Source: Rhizobium sp. Q54 (GTDB lineage: Bacteria; Pseudomonadota; Alphaproteobacteria; UBA2966; CAIVPW01). From it: a DNA stretch of 33,580 bases. Both the position numbers and the translations under genes were made by a program. The notes beneath the pieces were generated by a model that saw nothing but the letters and a program-made list of their open reading frames with translations, made no database searches and was not told the origin of the DNA. Below, piece after piece: positions 8,878 to 16,787 of this stretch. Each line of letters opens with the position of its first letter. The first letter of the stretch is position 1. The stretch lies in NCBI GenBank assembly GCA_945889645.1, contig CAMDCA010000024.1, forward strand, positions 1-33,580, read 5' to 3'.

Positions 8878-9920
8878 CTAACGTCAAGATCGGCAACACC
8901 TGGGTCGGCGACGACCACCGCGCATTCGTCATCGCCGAGGCGAGCACGAATCACAACGGCGACCTCGAACTCGCCAAGGACCTTGCCGCCGCCGCTAAGA
9001 CATCGGGCGCCGACTGCGTCAAGTTCCAGACCTTCACGCCGTCCGAGTGCCTGACGCCCGGCAAAGACTTCGCCTATCAGAGCCAGGGGAAGTCGGTGAC
9101 GGAGAGCGAGTATGACATGTTCGTGCGCCTGGCGTTCGGCCGCGATCAGTGGGCTAGGTTGATCGAGTACTGTCACTCGCTCGGCCTGCCGTTCCTGACC
9201 ACCGTCCAGGACTCGGTGGACCTCGCGCTAATGCTCGAGCTCGGCGGACTTGCCGCCATCAAGAAGGGGTCGGACGACTTCGATTTCCTGCCCAACCTGA
9301 TCGAAGCCGCCAGAACCGGCCTGCCGCTGATCCTGTCCAAGGGCATGGCGTCGCTCGGCGACGTCGATAGAATCGTGCGCGCCGTTGCCGCCCAGACGGA
9401 CAAGCTGGTCGTCCTGCACTGCGTCTCGCTCTACCCGGCAGACCCGAAGCTCCTAAACATCGATCAGATACCGCGCCTCAAGCACCTTTACCCCAAGGTG
9501 ATCTGGGGCTTCTCAGATCACAGCATGGGCACGCTCGCATCGACGATCGCCGTTGCCCGCGGCGCCAAGGTGATCGAGAAGCACTTCACCCTCGACCACA
9601 ACATGGCGGGGCCCGATCACTGGTTCTCGATGGACCCGGCGCAGATGTCGCAATTGGTGAAGGACATTCGCTTCACCGAGGAGGCGCTCGGCGACGGAGA
9701 AATCCTGCCGGCACGCGGCGAGATGGAAAGCCGCGCCATTATGCGCCGCCGTGTCGTCGCCCGGACCGACCTGGCGCCGGGAACCATCCTGGACGAGTCG
9801 ACCGTATGCTTCAAACGCGCCAGCACCGGTGCGTTTCTGGATCACTGGGAGCTACTCGACGGAGTCAGACTGCGTCAGGCCAAGAAGAAGGACGAAGGCA
9901 TCTCGCTCGTCGATGTCTAG
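8874..9920 (+). CDS. Nonulosonic acid synthase (NeuB/PseI/LegI family)
   Basis: 348 residues, the normal length of the family. The GTG start overlaps the WbqC stop and has GGGGAG upstream (8860-8865). The N-terminal IAEASTNHNGD (20-30), VKFQTF (49-54), GFSDHSMG and KHFTLD segments define the NeuB TIM barrel. The last 60 residues form the SAF (antifreeze-like) domain that closes the active site. The enzyme condenses a 2,4-diamino or N-acetyl sugar with phosphoenolpyruvate to give a nine-carbon keto-acid. Sialic, legionaminic and pseudaminic synthases share this design. I cannot fix the subtype, though PseB- and PseG-type neighbours favour PseI. The TAG stop lies in a CTAG shared with the converging PhyH gene. 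Confidence 0.88.
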   Translation: MTNVKIGNTWVGDDHRAFVIAEASTNHNGDLELAKDLAAAAKTSGADCVKFQTFTPSECLTPGKDFAYQSQGKSVTESEYDMFVRLAFGRDQWARLIEYCHSLGLPFLTTVQDSVDLALMLELGGLAAIKKGSDDFDFLPNLIEAARTGLPLILSKGMASLGDVDRIVRAVAAQTDKLVVLHCVSLYPADPKLLNIDQIPRLKHLYPKVIWGFSDHSMGTLASTIAVARGAKVIEKHFTLDHNMAGPDHWFSMDPAQMSQLVKDIRFTEEALGDGEILPARGEMESRAIMRRRVVARTDLAPGTILDESTVCFKRASTGAFLDHWELLDGVRLRQAKKKDEGISLVDV

Positions 9921-9927
9921 ACGTCGA
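9910..9927. terminator. Palindrome centred on the stop codons shared by two converging genes
   Basis: The 18 bases form a near-perfect palindrome (one mismatched pair) centred on CTAG 9917-9920. Those four bases hold the TAG stop of the synthase gene (plus) and the TAG stop of the PhyH gene (minus). A hairpin here could serve as a weak bidirectional terminator; there is no loop and no T-run, so function is uncertain. Confidence 0.3.
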
Positions 9928-10678
9928 TCTCGTACCGGAAGCGGGCATCTTTGGGGTCGAGCTTGCCAAAGGTCAGGTTGCGGCGGCGGTATTCGGGGCT
10001 GGCAAGGTCGTTGTAGCGAAACTGCAGCGAGTAGCGCACGCTGGACGTGCGATTGCGCCCTGACCGGTGCAAGAGAAACTTGCTGAAGACGATGCACTGT
10101 CCCCGGTTGATCGGGATGGGCTGAAACGCCTCCTCGGGAACCGGCGGAATCAAGTCGCTCTTCTTGACGTCCGTCGCCCCGTTGGTGGGCCATAGACCCC
10201 GCTGGTGGGAGCCCGGAACGACCTCGAGCGGCCCCAACGGCAGCGGGCTATCCTGCAGCGGCACCCATATGGTGATGCCGTTCAGCGAACCCGGGATGAA
10301 CGCAATGTCCTGGTGGGGGCGGTAGAGACGCGCATCGTCGGAGGGCATGTTGACGAGCAGCGACACGCCGAAGCCGCTGATCGCCGGGAAACGAATCCCC
10401 GCGTCGCTGGCCAGCGCCAAGAGGCGGCGGTCGGCGACGTGTACCAACAGCTGGGGCAGGTACGGAATTTGGTCGACCGCTGCAACCCAAAGGTCCTTGC
10501 GCTGCTGATACAGCCGGATCAGGTCGGCATCGCTCTGGACCCGGCCAACCCCATGGTCTTGCGCGATGCCGTCAAATACCGCTGCGAACTGACTGCGCAA
10601 GGTGTCGATCGTCGCAGCATCCAGGCCGTTGGCCACGCAGTAGCCTTTGTCGAGGAGTTGTTGGCGAATGACGTTCAC
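9917..10678 (-). CDS. Phytanoyl-CoA dioxygenase (PhyH)-like Fe(II)/2-oxoglutarate oxygenase
   Basis: 253 residues from a GTG at 10676-10678, preceded by GGGGG about eight bases upstream; a TTG at 10705 is possible. The iron site is the H122-x-D124 pair in RPHQDIAF and H204 in FLLHRSGRN, with R216 a likely 2-oxoglutarate ligand. PhyH-type enzymes hydroxylate lipids, polyketides and small molecules, and in glycan clusters they may hydroxylate or epimerise sugars. It is the only minus-strand gene between two plus-strand blocks and shares its stop with the nonulosonate synthase gene. Family assignment is good; substrate unknown. Confidence 0.78.
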   Translation of the reverse strand: MNVIRQQLLDKGYCVANGLDAATIDTLRSQFAAVFDGIAQDHGVGRVQSDADLIRLYQQRKDLWVAAVDQIPYLPQLLVHVADRRLLALASDAGIRFPAISGFGVSLLVNMPSDDARLYRPHQDIAFIPGSLNGITIWVPLQDSPLPLGPLEVVPGSHQRGLWPTNGATDVKKSDLIPPVPEEAFQPIPINRGQCIVFSKFLLHRSGRNRTSSVRYSLQFRYNDLASPEYRRRNLTFGKLDPKDARFRYEIDV

Positions 10679-10805
10679 AGAGAACCCCCGTATCGTTAGC
10701 CGCAATGTTGCCGACGCCGACCCCGTCGCCCGCCAGCGTCCTCATCGCTTGATAGCGCCACCCCGTTGGATGATCAACCCGACAGCGATACGCGCGACTA
10801 CGTAG
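10679..10805. other. Short divergent intergenic region, probable promoter zone
   Basis: 127 bases between the divergent PhyH gene and the following glycosyltransferase. Any promoter for region 2 should lie here, since the genes on both sides point away from it. I see no convincing -35/-10 pair or operator. Confidence 0.35.
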
Positions 10806-12308
10806 TTGCCGGTGTCCCCACGCTATCGCTCACTTCGGGGTGTACCGCCCCCGGTACTGGTACCGCTGTTTCGTCGACTGATGCGGTCCTACCTCGATTT
10901 GTGTAGCGACTGTGCCGGACCGGCGCGCGATGCCCTGATGCTCGCAGCATGGCCCGTCTTGCTGGCCGCCTGCGGTCTGGTCGAGGAGGCCCTGCTCGCG
11001 GAGGCCGGGGCGGCCAAGCCGAACGAAGAGCCTACCCTTGCGTTTCTGGCCGGGCGCCTTGGAATCGAGGCGGTTCCGTCGCGGCGCTCAGGTTTTGAGA
11101 CCGACTTCAGCGCCAAGCGTCTGTCCTTGTTCACCCTGCGGCGCCTCAAGTGTGCGACTCGGTGGAACCCGTGGTGGCAAGTGCCGCGAGCGCACCTGTG
11201 GCCGGACGGGGTGGTGCTGAATCACAGCGCATTCCTAGTCTCCGAAATGCGGGCACGGCGACAGCGCGCCACTTGCTACCACGCGGACCAGATGCTCCTA
11301 CATGCCTTGGACGCAGCCGGCGGCGACACCGGCGAAGATGTCACGGAGGCGGTCCGCCAGGCCGCCGACGCGATCGCCGCGCCGATCGGCCTGACTGAGC
11401 CCGTCGCGCAACGGCTGAAAACGCTCCTGGCAATCGAAGCGCGACCTCACCTGCGTCGCGCCGCCGGGCACGTTGCCGCGTTGCGGAAGTACCCGCGACT
11501 GCCGGGCAAGATCATGACCGGATCGGGCGGTATCGACGCCAGTCGCGCCGTTGGCATGGAGGTGCGACGGCGCGGCGGCACAGTCGAGCGATTTGACCAT
11601 GGCGGCACCTACGGCGCCCTGGTATTGGACGAGGTCATGGAGCTGCAAGACTTCGCCGTATCGACCCACTACACGGTGGCGACCCCCACGAAGGCGGCGA
11701 GCCTGGCCGCGATTGTCGCGCAGCGATCGCTGACTCCGGTGGCGATCGTCCCTGGTCATGGCGACCCTCATTTCAAGGCGGTGCCACGAACGTCCCCGAA
11801 CGCTTCCGGGCGGCGGCGGGTCCTATACGCGACGACGATCTTACGGGGATGGGTACAGCGCCCGTGCCCGCTACTCAGCGACCCCGTATACGCGGATTGG
11901 CAGCGCGCCATCATGAGCACGCTGGCCGAGCTGCCGGTGGACGCCTATCTGAAGCCGCATCCCAGCAACGGCAAGGCGCACCCACTGGATGGCGCCGTGC
12001 CGATCCGCCGCGAGCCGTTCGAAAGTCTGATCGCGGAGACCGACATATTCGTGATCGATTGCGTGCAGACTACGGCGCTGTGGGCAGCGCTGTGCAGCGA
12101 TCGGCCCATTGTGCTGCTGGACCTCGGAACCTCTGTGATCGAGCCGGCCTTCGCGCCTGCGTTGCGTGCGCGTTGCGCCGTCGCGCCGGTGCGCTACGAC
12201 CAGCACAACGAACCGATCCTGGATCGCGACTGGCTCCGCGATGCCATTCTGAGCGCCCCGGAGCGCGTTGACGCGTCGGAGCTGCGGGCCTTCCTGGCCG
12301 GCGACTAG
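10806..12308 (+). CDS. Putative GT-B-fold surface-glycan glycosyltransferase (unassigned family)
   Basis: 500 residues from a TTG at 10806; the true start could be a GTG two codons later. The C-terminal half resembles CDP-glycerol- and capsule-type transferases: a YLKPHPSNGK segment, then DIFVIDCVQTTALWAAL and a loop followed by PIVLLDLG, as in the nucleotide-sugar binding half of a GT-B enzyme. The N-terminal half is alpha-rich and not recognisable. No signal peptide or clear membrane span is seen, so a cytoplasmic role is likely. It is the first gene of region 2 and is followed after 30 bases by the sugar methyltransferase. Donor and acceptor unknown. Confidence 0.55.
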   Translation: MPVSPRYRSLRGVPPPVLVPLFRRLMRSYLDLCSDCAGPARDALMLAAWPVLLAACGLVEEALLAEAGAAKPNEEPTLAFLAGRLGIEAVPSRRSGFETDFSAKRLSLFTLRRLKCATRWNPWWQVPRAHLWPDGVVLNHSAFLVSEMRARRQRATCYHADQMLLHALDAAGGDTGEDVTEAVRQAADAIAAPIGLTEPVAQRLKTLLAIEARPHLRRAAGHVAALRKYPRLPGKIMTGSGGIDASRAVGMEVRRRGGTVERFDHGGTYGALVLDEVMELQDFAVSTHYTVATPTKAASLAAIVAQRSLTPVAIVPGHGDPHFKAVPRTSPNASGRRRVLYATTILRGWVQRPCPLLSDPVYADWQRAIMSTLAELPVDAYLKPHPSNGKAHPLDGAVPIRREPFESLIAETDIFVIDCVQTTALWAALCSDRPIVLLDLGTSVIEPAFAPALRARCAVAPVRYDQHNEPILDRDWLRDAILSAPERVDASELRAFLAGD

Positions 12309-12338
12309 CCGGTTCAACGATACACCGGCACGGGTACC

Positions 12339-13391
12339 TTGCAAGACGATCCCAAACTCCTCTCGGCGATGCTGCGGGATGAAGCGCGGCAACCGGCTAT
12401 ATACCGCCCCGGCCCATACTGGCTGCCGTATCAGCGGCGGGTGGCAAAAGCAATTCGCCGCCTTGGGCTGCGCGATTTCCGCGCCCACGGTGCGATCGGC
12501 AAGGGTTACGCCGACACGCTGACGATTCGCGCCGACGACGTCTGGATCGGTCAGGGTCCGCTCCGCCACGGACTGAAGGCCGCCCTGGCACGCATGCCGA
12601 TTCTGCGCGGCATGCTCGCCGACTATGAGCGCATCGTCGATACGGCCGTCGCCAGCGCACAGCGCCATCGCGATGGCTACTACATGGGGCGCTTCGGAGA
12701 CTGGCTGCGGGAGCAAAATCGACGAACGCCGCTGCCGGTCACCACGCATGGCGGCACCATCGAGCTGGTGCACCTGGACGGAGTCGACGTCGCGCGTCTC
12801 TACATCGACGTCCTCCTGCGGTTGCACAACTTCTCGCAGCATGTCGCGCTGGACCGCGTGCGTAGCGTCCTCGAGATCGGCGGCGGGTTCGGGGCGTGGG
12901 TGCACTTGCTGCTCAACCGCCACTCCAACGTTCGCAAGGTCGCCTACGTCGATATCCCACCCATGATCTATGTCGGCACACAGTATCTGCAACATTTCTA
13001 CGGAGCCGCGGTGCGCGACTATCGGCAAACCAGTGGCCCGGAGCGGATCCGTTTTTCCGACAATGACTCGCTGGAGATCCTCTGCCTGTGCCCGTGGCAA
13101 ATCGAGCGGCTCGAGGCCAAAGTGGACTTGTTCTGGAATACCGGCTCGTTTGCCGAGATGACACCGGAGATCGTCCGCAACTATGCCCGCCACATCGGGC
13201 GCCTGCTCGTCCCCGCGGGTACCGCGTGCCTCCTGATCAACAAAGCGGCTCAGCCCGATCGGCGCACGACCACACCAGAGGACATCTTCGCTGCGTTTGC
13301 TGGCGCCATGGCCTTCGAGACCTTTGCGCCTGCGCTGGAGCACGAAGGCCACGGCCTGTACGCTGTTGGGCGGACAACGAGGCCAGCGTGA
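12339..13391 (+). CDS. Putative sugar O-methyltransferase (NanM-type)
   Basis: 350 residues from a TTG at 12339; an ATG at 12369 is the alternative. The SAM-binding motif EIGGGFGAW starts at residue 179, followed by the VDIPPMIYVGTQYL segment that is typical of the putative sugar O-methyltransferase family seen in nonulosonate and O-antigen clusters. It would methylate a hydroxyl of a sugar residue. The stop overlaps the RmlD-like start (GTGA, 13388-13391), so both are probably translated together. The long N-terminal region (about 170 residues) has no motif I can name. Confidence 0.7.
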   Translation: MQDDPKLLSAMLRDEARQPAIYRPGPYWLPYQRRVAKAIRRLGLRDFRAHGAIGKGYADTLTIRADDVWIGQGPLRHGLKAALARMPILRGMLADYERIVDTAVASAQRHRDGYYMGRFGDWLREQNRRTPLPVTTHGGTIELVHLDGVDVARLYIDVLLRLHNFSQHVALDRVRSVLEIGGGFGAWVHLLLNRHSNVRKVAYVDIPPMIYVGTQYLQHFYGAAVRDYRQTSGPERIRFSDNDSLEILCLCPWQIERLEAKVDLFWNTGSFAEMTPEIVRNYARHIGRLLVPAGTACLLINKAAQPDRRTTTPEDIFAAFAGAMAFETFAPALEHEGHGLYAVGRTTRPA

Positions 13392-14251
13392 GATCGGAGC
13401 GGCCGCAGGGCGCCGTCAGGCCTCGCGTCCTCGTGACCGGCGCGACGGGGCTGATCGGCCCCTATTTGGTTGAAGCAGCGTCCGCATATGGCGCCGTGAC
13501 CGGGTTGTCGCGCCATTCCCGCCCGGCCTGCGACCTCACCGATGCCGCTGCCGTGCGGCAAGCCATCGGTGCTCTGGCGCCGGACCTTGTCGTGCATGCC
13601 GCAGCGTTGACGGATGTGGACGCCTGCGAGCGCGCGCCCGCGGTTGCCGATGCCGTCAACCACATGGCGACAGCAAATGTCGCCGCGGCACTGCCAAAGG
13701 GTGCGGGCATGATCCTGCTTTCTACCGATCAAGTGTATCCCGACCGTCCAGGTCCCCACCGCGAGGACGGCGCCGCTCCGGTCAACGCCTATGGCCGCAG
13801 CAAGCTCGCGGGCGAGGCCGCCGCGCTCGCAGACGGCGCCCTGGTCCTGCGCACCAATGGCTTCGGACCGTCCCGCACGCTGGGCCGCCAGAGCATCAGC
13901 GACTTCGTGATCCTCAATCTGGCTGCACATCGGCCCATCCAGCTGTTCCGCGACATCTCCTTCTCGCCGCTTCATTTTGCCACCCTTGCCACGCTTGCGG
14001 TGCAGCTGTGGCGGGCCGGCGCCACTGGCGTCGTCAACCTCGGTTGCCGGGACGGCACGTCGAAGCGGGACTTCGCGATCGCCGTAGCAGCGCGCTTCGG
14101 CCTATCGACGGCGATGGCCACCGATGCCGATGGCGCGATCCTGCCGGGGCGCGCGCCTCGCCCGCGCGACATGCGGATGGATACGGCACGCGCGGAGGCC
14201 CTGCTCGGATACCCGATGCCCACCTTGACCGAGGAGATCGCCAAGCTGTGA
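13388..14251 (+). CDS. RmlD-like NAD(P)-dependent sugar reductase (extended SDR)
   Basis: 287 residues from the GTG at 13388, inside a GTGA overlap with the methyltransferase stop. VLVTGATGLIG (14-24) is the nucleotide-binding motif; STDQVYP and Y135/K139 (YGRSK) form the active site. RmlD and related enzymes reduce a 4-keto-6-deoxy sugar nucleotide (dTDP-4-dehydrorhamnose in the type case). RmlA, RmlB and RmlC are not in the window, so the substrate is more likely another keto sugar made here, such as the product of the PseB-type dehydratase. That is inference. It ends in another GTGA overlap with the SpsF gene. Confidence 0.75.
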   Translation: MRSERPQGAVRPRVLVTGATGLIGPYLVEAASAYGAVTGLSRHSRPACDLTDAAAVRQAIGALAPDLVVHAAALTDVDACERAPAVADAVNHMATANVAAALPKGAGMILLSTDQVYPDRPGPHREDGAAPVNAYGRSKLAGEAAALADGALVLRTNGFGPSRTLGRQSISDFVILNLAAHRPIQLFRDISFSPLHFATLATLAVQLWRAGATGVVNLGCRDGTSKRDFAIAVAARFGLSTAMATDADGAILPGRAPRPRDMRMDTARAEALLGYPMPTLTEEIAKL

Positions 14252-15015
14252 CCGAAAGCCAATGCAAGAAGCCGGGGCAGCGCGTCGTGGCCATCGTGCA
14301 GGCGCGCATGTCCTCCACGCGCCTGCCGGGCAAGGTTCTCGTCAAGGTGCAGGGCAAGACGCTGCTTGCCCACCACATCGAACGCGCCCGACAGGCAAGC
14401 TCGCTCGATGCCGTGGTCGTCGCCACTACCACCAACCCAGCCGACGATGCGATCGTCGCCCTGTGCGGGGACCTGGGCTTTGCGGTGGTGCGCGGCAGCG
14501 AAGGCGATGTACTATCGCGCTATGCGCTGGCCGCACGACAGCACCGCGCCGACTTCGTGGTGCGACTGTGTGCCGACTGCCCGCTGATCGACCCAGACAT
14601 CGTCGATGCGATAGTGCGGGCGTTCCTCGATCATGGCCCGGGGTTGGCCTATGCGTCGAACCGCCTCGTCCACACCTATCCGCGTGGCCTCGATGCCGAG
14701 GTCTGTACAGCTGCCGCGCTCTATGAAGCGGATTGCGAGGCAACGGATGCCGCGGACCGCGAGCACGTCACGCCGTTCATTTGGCGGCAACCGCAACGGT
14801 ACAGACTGCTCAACGTTCCGTGCCACCAGACCGACGTCCAGGACCACCGCTGGACCGTAGACACAGCGGAGGACCTCGAGCTCGTGCGGCGCATCATCGA
14901 CGCCCTCTACCCCACGAAGCCCCAATTCCGCATGCAGGACTGCTTAGCGGTGGTAGACGCACATCCGGACTGGGCTGCCCTCAATTCTCATGTCCAGCAG
15001 CGCCTTCTTGGCTGA
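14248..15015 (+). CDS. SpsF/NeuA-like cytidylyltransferase (CMP-nonulosonate synthetase candidate)
   Basis: 255 residues from the GTG at 14248 (GTGA overlap with the upstream stop). The N-terminal QARMSSTRLPGK (18-29) is the nucleotide-triphosphate binding motif of the CMP-sugar synthetase family, and the ADCPLIDPDIVD segment supplies acidic residues for metal binding. SpsF and related proteins activate sugars with CTP. This is the only candidate in the window for the CMP-activation step needed after the nonulosonate synthase, although it lies 4.3 kb downstream of it. Its last 26 bases overlap the aldo/keto reductase gene. Confidence 0.78.
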   Translation: MTESQCKKPGQRVVAIVQARMSSTRLPGKVLVKVQGKTLLAHHIERARQASSLDAVVVATTTNPADDAIVALCGDLGFAVVRGSEGDVLSRYALAARQHRADFVVRLCADCPLIDPDIVDAIVRAFLDHGPGLAYASNRLVHTYPRGLDAEVCTAAALYEADCEATDAADREHVTPFIWRQPQRYRLLNVPCHQTDVQDHRWTVDTAEDLELVRRIIDALYPTKPQFRMQDCLAVVDAHPDWAALNSHVQQRLLG

Positions 15016-15967
15016 GGCGGCAGCACGCGGCGTGCCAGCGAAGGGCACAGCCCGCAAGGCTGCGGGGTTGATCCTGGGGACTGCTCAGCTGGGGGCGCCG
15101 TACGGCTCGGTCGTCCAAACGGTGGCGCCGTCCGAGCGCGAGGCCATCGCCTTGGTGTGCACCGCGCTGAATGAAGGGTGCGGCATCGACACGGCGCGGA
15201 TCTACCCCGATTCCGAGCGCCGCGTCGGACTGGCCCTCGCCACCCTGCGCAGCGACGTCCGCAACTCCCTCGCCATCGTCACCAAGCTCGATCCGCTGAA
15301 CGAGATCGCCGACGCCCGCACCGCGCGGGTGGCAACGCGCCAGAGCATCTGCGCCTCCCGACGCGCCCTGGGACTTGAGCGCCTACCGGTCCTGCTCCTG
15401 CATCGTGCTGAACACAGGACGGCATGGGGTGGCGCCGCGTGGGACGAGCTGCGCATCCTCGCGGAACGGGGCGCGATCGGATGCCTTGGGGCCTCCGTAC
15501 AAACGGTGGGTGAGCTCGTGGACGTGCTCAGCGACCCCGACATCCGGCACATCCAGCTGCCGCTGAATCCCTTGGACGGGCGCTGGGCAGCCGCGGCGGT
15601 ACAGTCGGCGCTGGCCGGACGCCGCGACGTCGTCGTGCACGTGCGCAGCGTCTACCTGCAGGGAACGCTGCTGCGCGATGCGGCGGCGTGGCCGCGGGTC
15701 GTCGATCCGGGGCCGTACATGTCGTGGCTCGACACGTGGTCGGCTCGCCTGGGTCGCACGCGCGCCGACCTATGCCTTGCCTACGTGCGCGCCCAGGCAT
15801 GGGTCGATGGCACCGTCATCGGGGCGGAAAGCATGCAGCAGATCGACGAAAACATCGGCCTGTTTGCCCGCCCGCCGCTGACCGACGCCGAACGCGCCGC
15901 GATGGAAGGCGACCGCCCCGCGGTACCCGACACGCTGGTCAACCCGGCATTGTGGCCGCGGCCGTGA
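14990..15967 (+). CDS. Aldo/keto reductase
   Basis: 325 residues from the ATG at 14990, which overlaps the SpsF gene by 26 bases. The full catalytic tetrad is visible: D67 and Y72 (GIDTARIYPDSE), K99 (TKL) and H138 (LLHRAE). The barrel strand motifs GTAQLG and a late GAES-type cofactor segment (VIGAESMQQIDEN) support NADPH binding. The family reduces carbonyls to alcohols. Reductases of this kind often sit beside SpsF-type genes in nonulosonate clusters, where they probably alter the sugar or a side-chain precursor. The substrate is unknown. It ends in a GTGA overlap with the SDR gene. Confidence 0.8.
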   Translation: MSSSAFLAEAAARGVPAKGTARKAAGLILGTAQLGAPYGSVVQTVAPSEREAIALVCTALNEGCGIDTARIYPDSERRVGLALATLRSDVRNSLAIVTKLDPLNEIADARTARVATRQSICASRRALGLERLPVLLLHRAEHRTAWGGAAWDELRILAERGAIGCLGASVQTVGELVDVLSDPDIRHIQLPLNPLDGRWAAAAVQSALAGRRDVVVHVRSVYLQGTLLRDAAAWPRVVDPGPYMSWLDTWSARLGRTRADLCLAYVRAQAWVDGTVIGAESMQQIDENIGLFARPPLTDAERAAMEGDRPAVPDTLVNPALWPRP

Positions 15968-16752
15968 CGCGCAGCCTCGAAGGGCGCATCGCCCTCCTCA
16001 CCGGTGCCGCCGGGCACCTCGGGCGGGCAATGGCGGAGGCGCTTGCTGCTGCGGGCGCCCACGTCGTGCTCGCCGGGCGCCGCGAAGTGCCGCTGCGCGA
16101 CCTGGAGTCGCACTTGCGCGGCCGCGGCCTGCATGCATCCACGCTAGTGATGGATGTGACCGATGCAGCATCCACTGCCGCAGGTCTGAAGGCGATCCGA
16201 GCGACGCGCGGCAAGTTACACGTGCTGGTCAACAACGCCTATGCCGGGAGCGGCGGCGCGGTTGAGGATGCGACCGACGAGTCGTTCCTGGCCGCCTATG
16301 AAGTCGCCGTGGTCGGTGCATTCCGCCTGGTGCGGGACGGCCTCCCCCTGCTGCGGGCGGGGTTCAAGGACGCGGGAGACGCGTCCGTGCTAAACATCGC
16401 CTCGATGTATGGGACGGTCAGCCCAGACCCGGTGGTCTACGGCGATATCTCGCCGAACCCACCATCCTATGGGGCTGCCAAGGGCGCCCTGCTGCAGCTA
16501 ACGCGGTACCTGGCGGTATGGTTGGCGCCGGACTCCATCAGGGTCAACGCGATCTCTCCCGGGCCCTTCCCTGCCCCCGAAGTGGTGCAGCAGGCGCCGG
16601 CGTTCATTGCCGCGCTGCGGCGCAAGGTACCGCTTGGCCGGATGGGGGAGCCCGCCGATCTCGCCGGTGCCGTCGTGTTCCTGGCATCGCCAGCGTCTGC
16701 GTTCGTTACCGGCATCAACCTGCCCATCGACGGCGGTTGGACGGCCCAGTGA
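15964..16752 (+). CDS. Classical short-chain dehydrogenase/reductase
   Basis: 262 residues from the GTG at 15964 in a GTGA overlap. The cofactor motif TGAAGHLG (13-20) is a slight variant of TGxxxGxG, with histidine at the middle glycine. NNAYAG, S147 and Y169/K173 (YGAAK) complete the active site and the C-terminus INLPIDGGWTAQ is typical. It oxidises or reduces an alcohol or ketone with NAD(P). It resembles the SDR proteins (PtmA-like) that accompany flagellin nonulosonate genes, but I cannot show orthology. It is the last gene of the coupled chain that begins with the NanM-type methyltransferase. Confidence 0.8.
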   Translation: MTRSLEGRIALLTGAAGHLGRAMAEALAAAGAHVVLAGRREVPLRDLESHLRGRGLHASTLVMDVTDAASTAAGLKAIRATRGKLHVLVNNAYAGSGGAVEDATDESFLAAYEVAVVGAFRLVRDGLPLLRAGFKDAGDASVLNIASMYGTVSPDPVVYGDISPNPPSYGAAKGALLQLTRYLAVWLAPDSIRVNAISPGPFPAPEVVQQAPAFIAALRRKVPLGRMGEPADLAGAVVFLASPASAFVTGINLPIDGGWTAQ

Positions 16753-16787
16753 TTGCGTTGACTGGAAGCTGAGGGCACGGCGCGCGC

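Noticed and set aside
11871-13352. 493-residue open frame on the minus strand
   Set aside because: It lies antisense to the GT-B and NanM-type genes, both with recognisable motifs, and is arginine-, histidine- and glutamine-rich with no family signature. It is a high-GC shadow frame.
13388-14251. Complete dTDP-rhamnose pathway
   Set aside because: Only an RmlD-like reductase is present. RmlA, RmlB and RmlC are not seen, so the rhamnose label is not supported.
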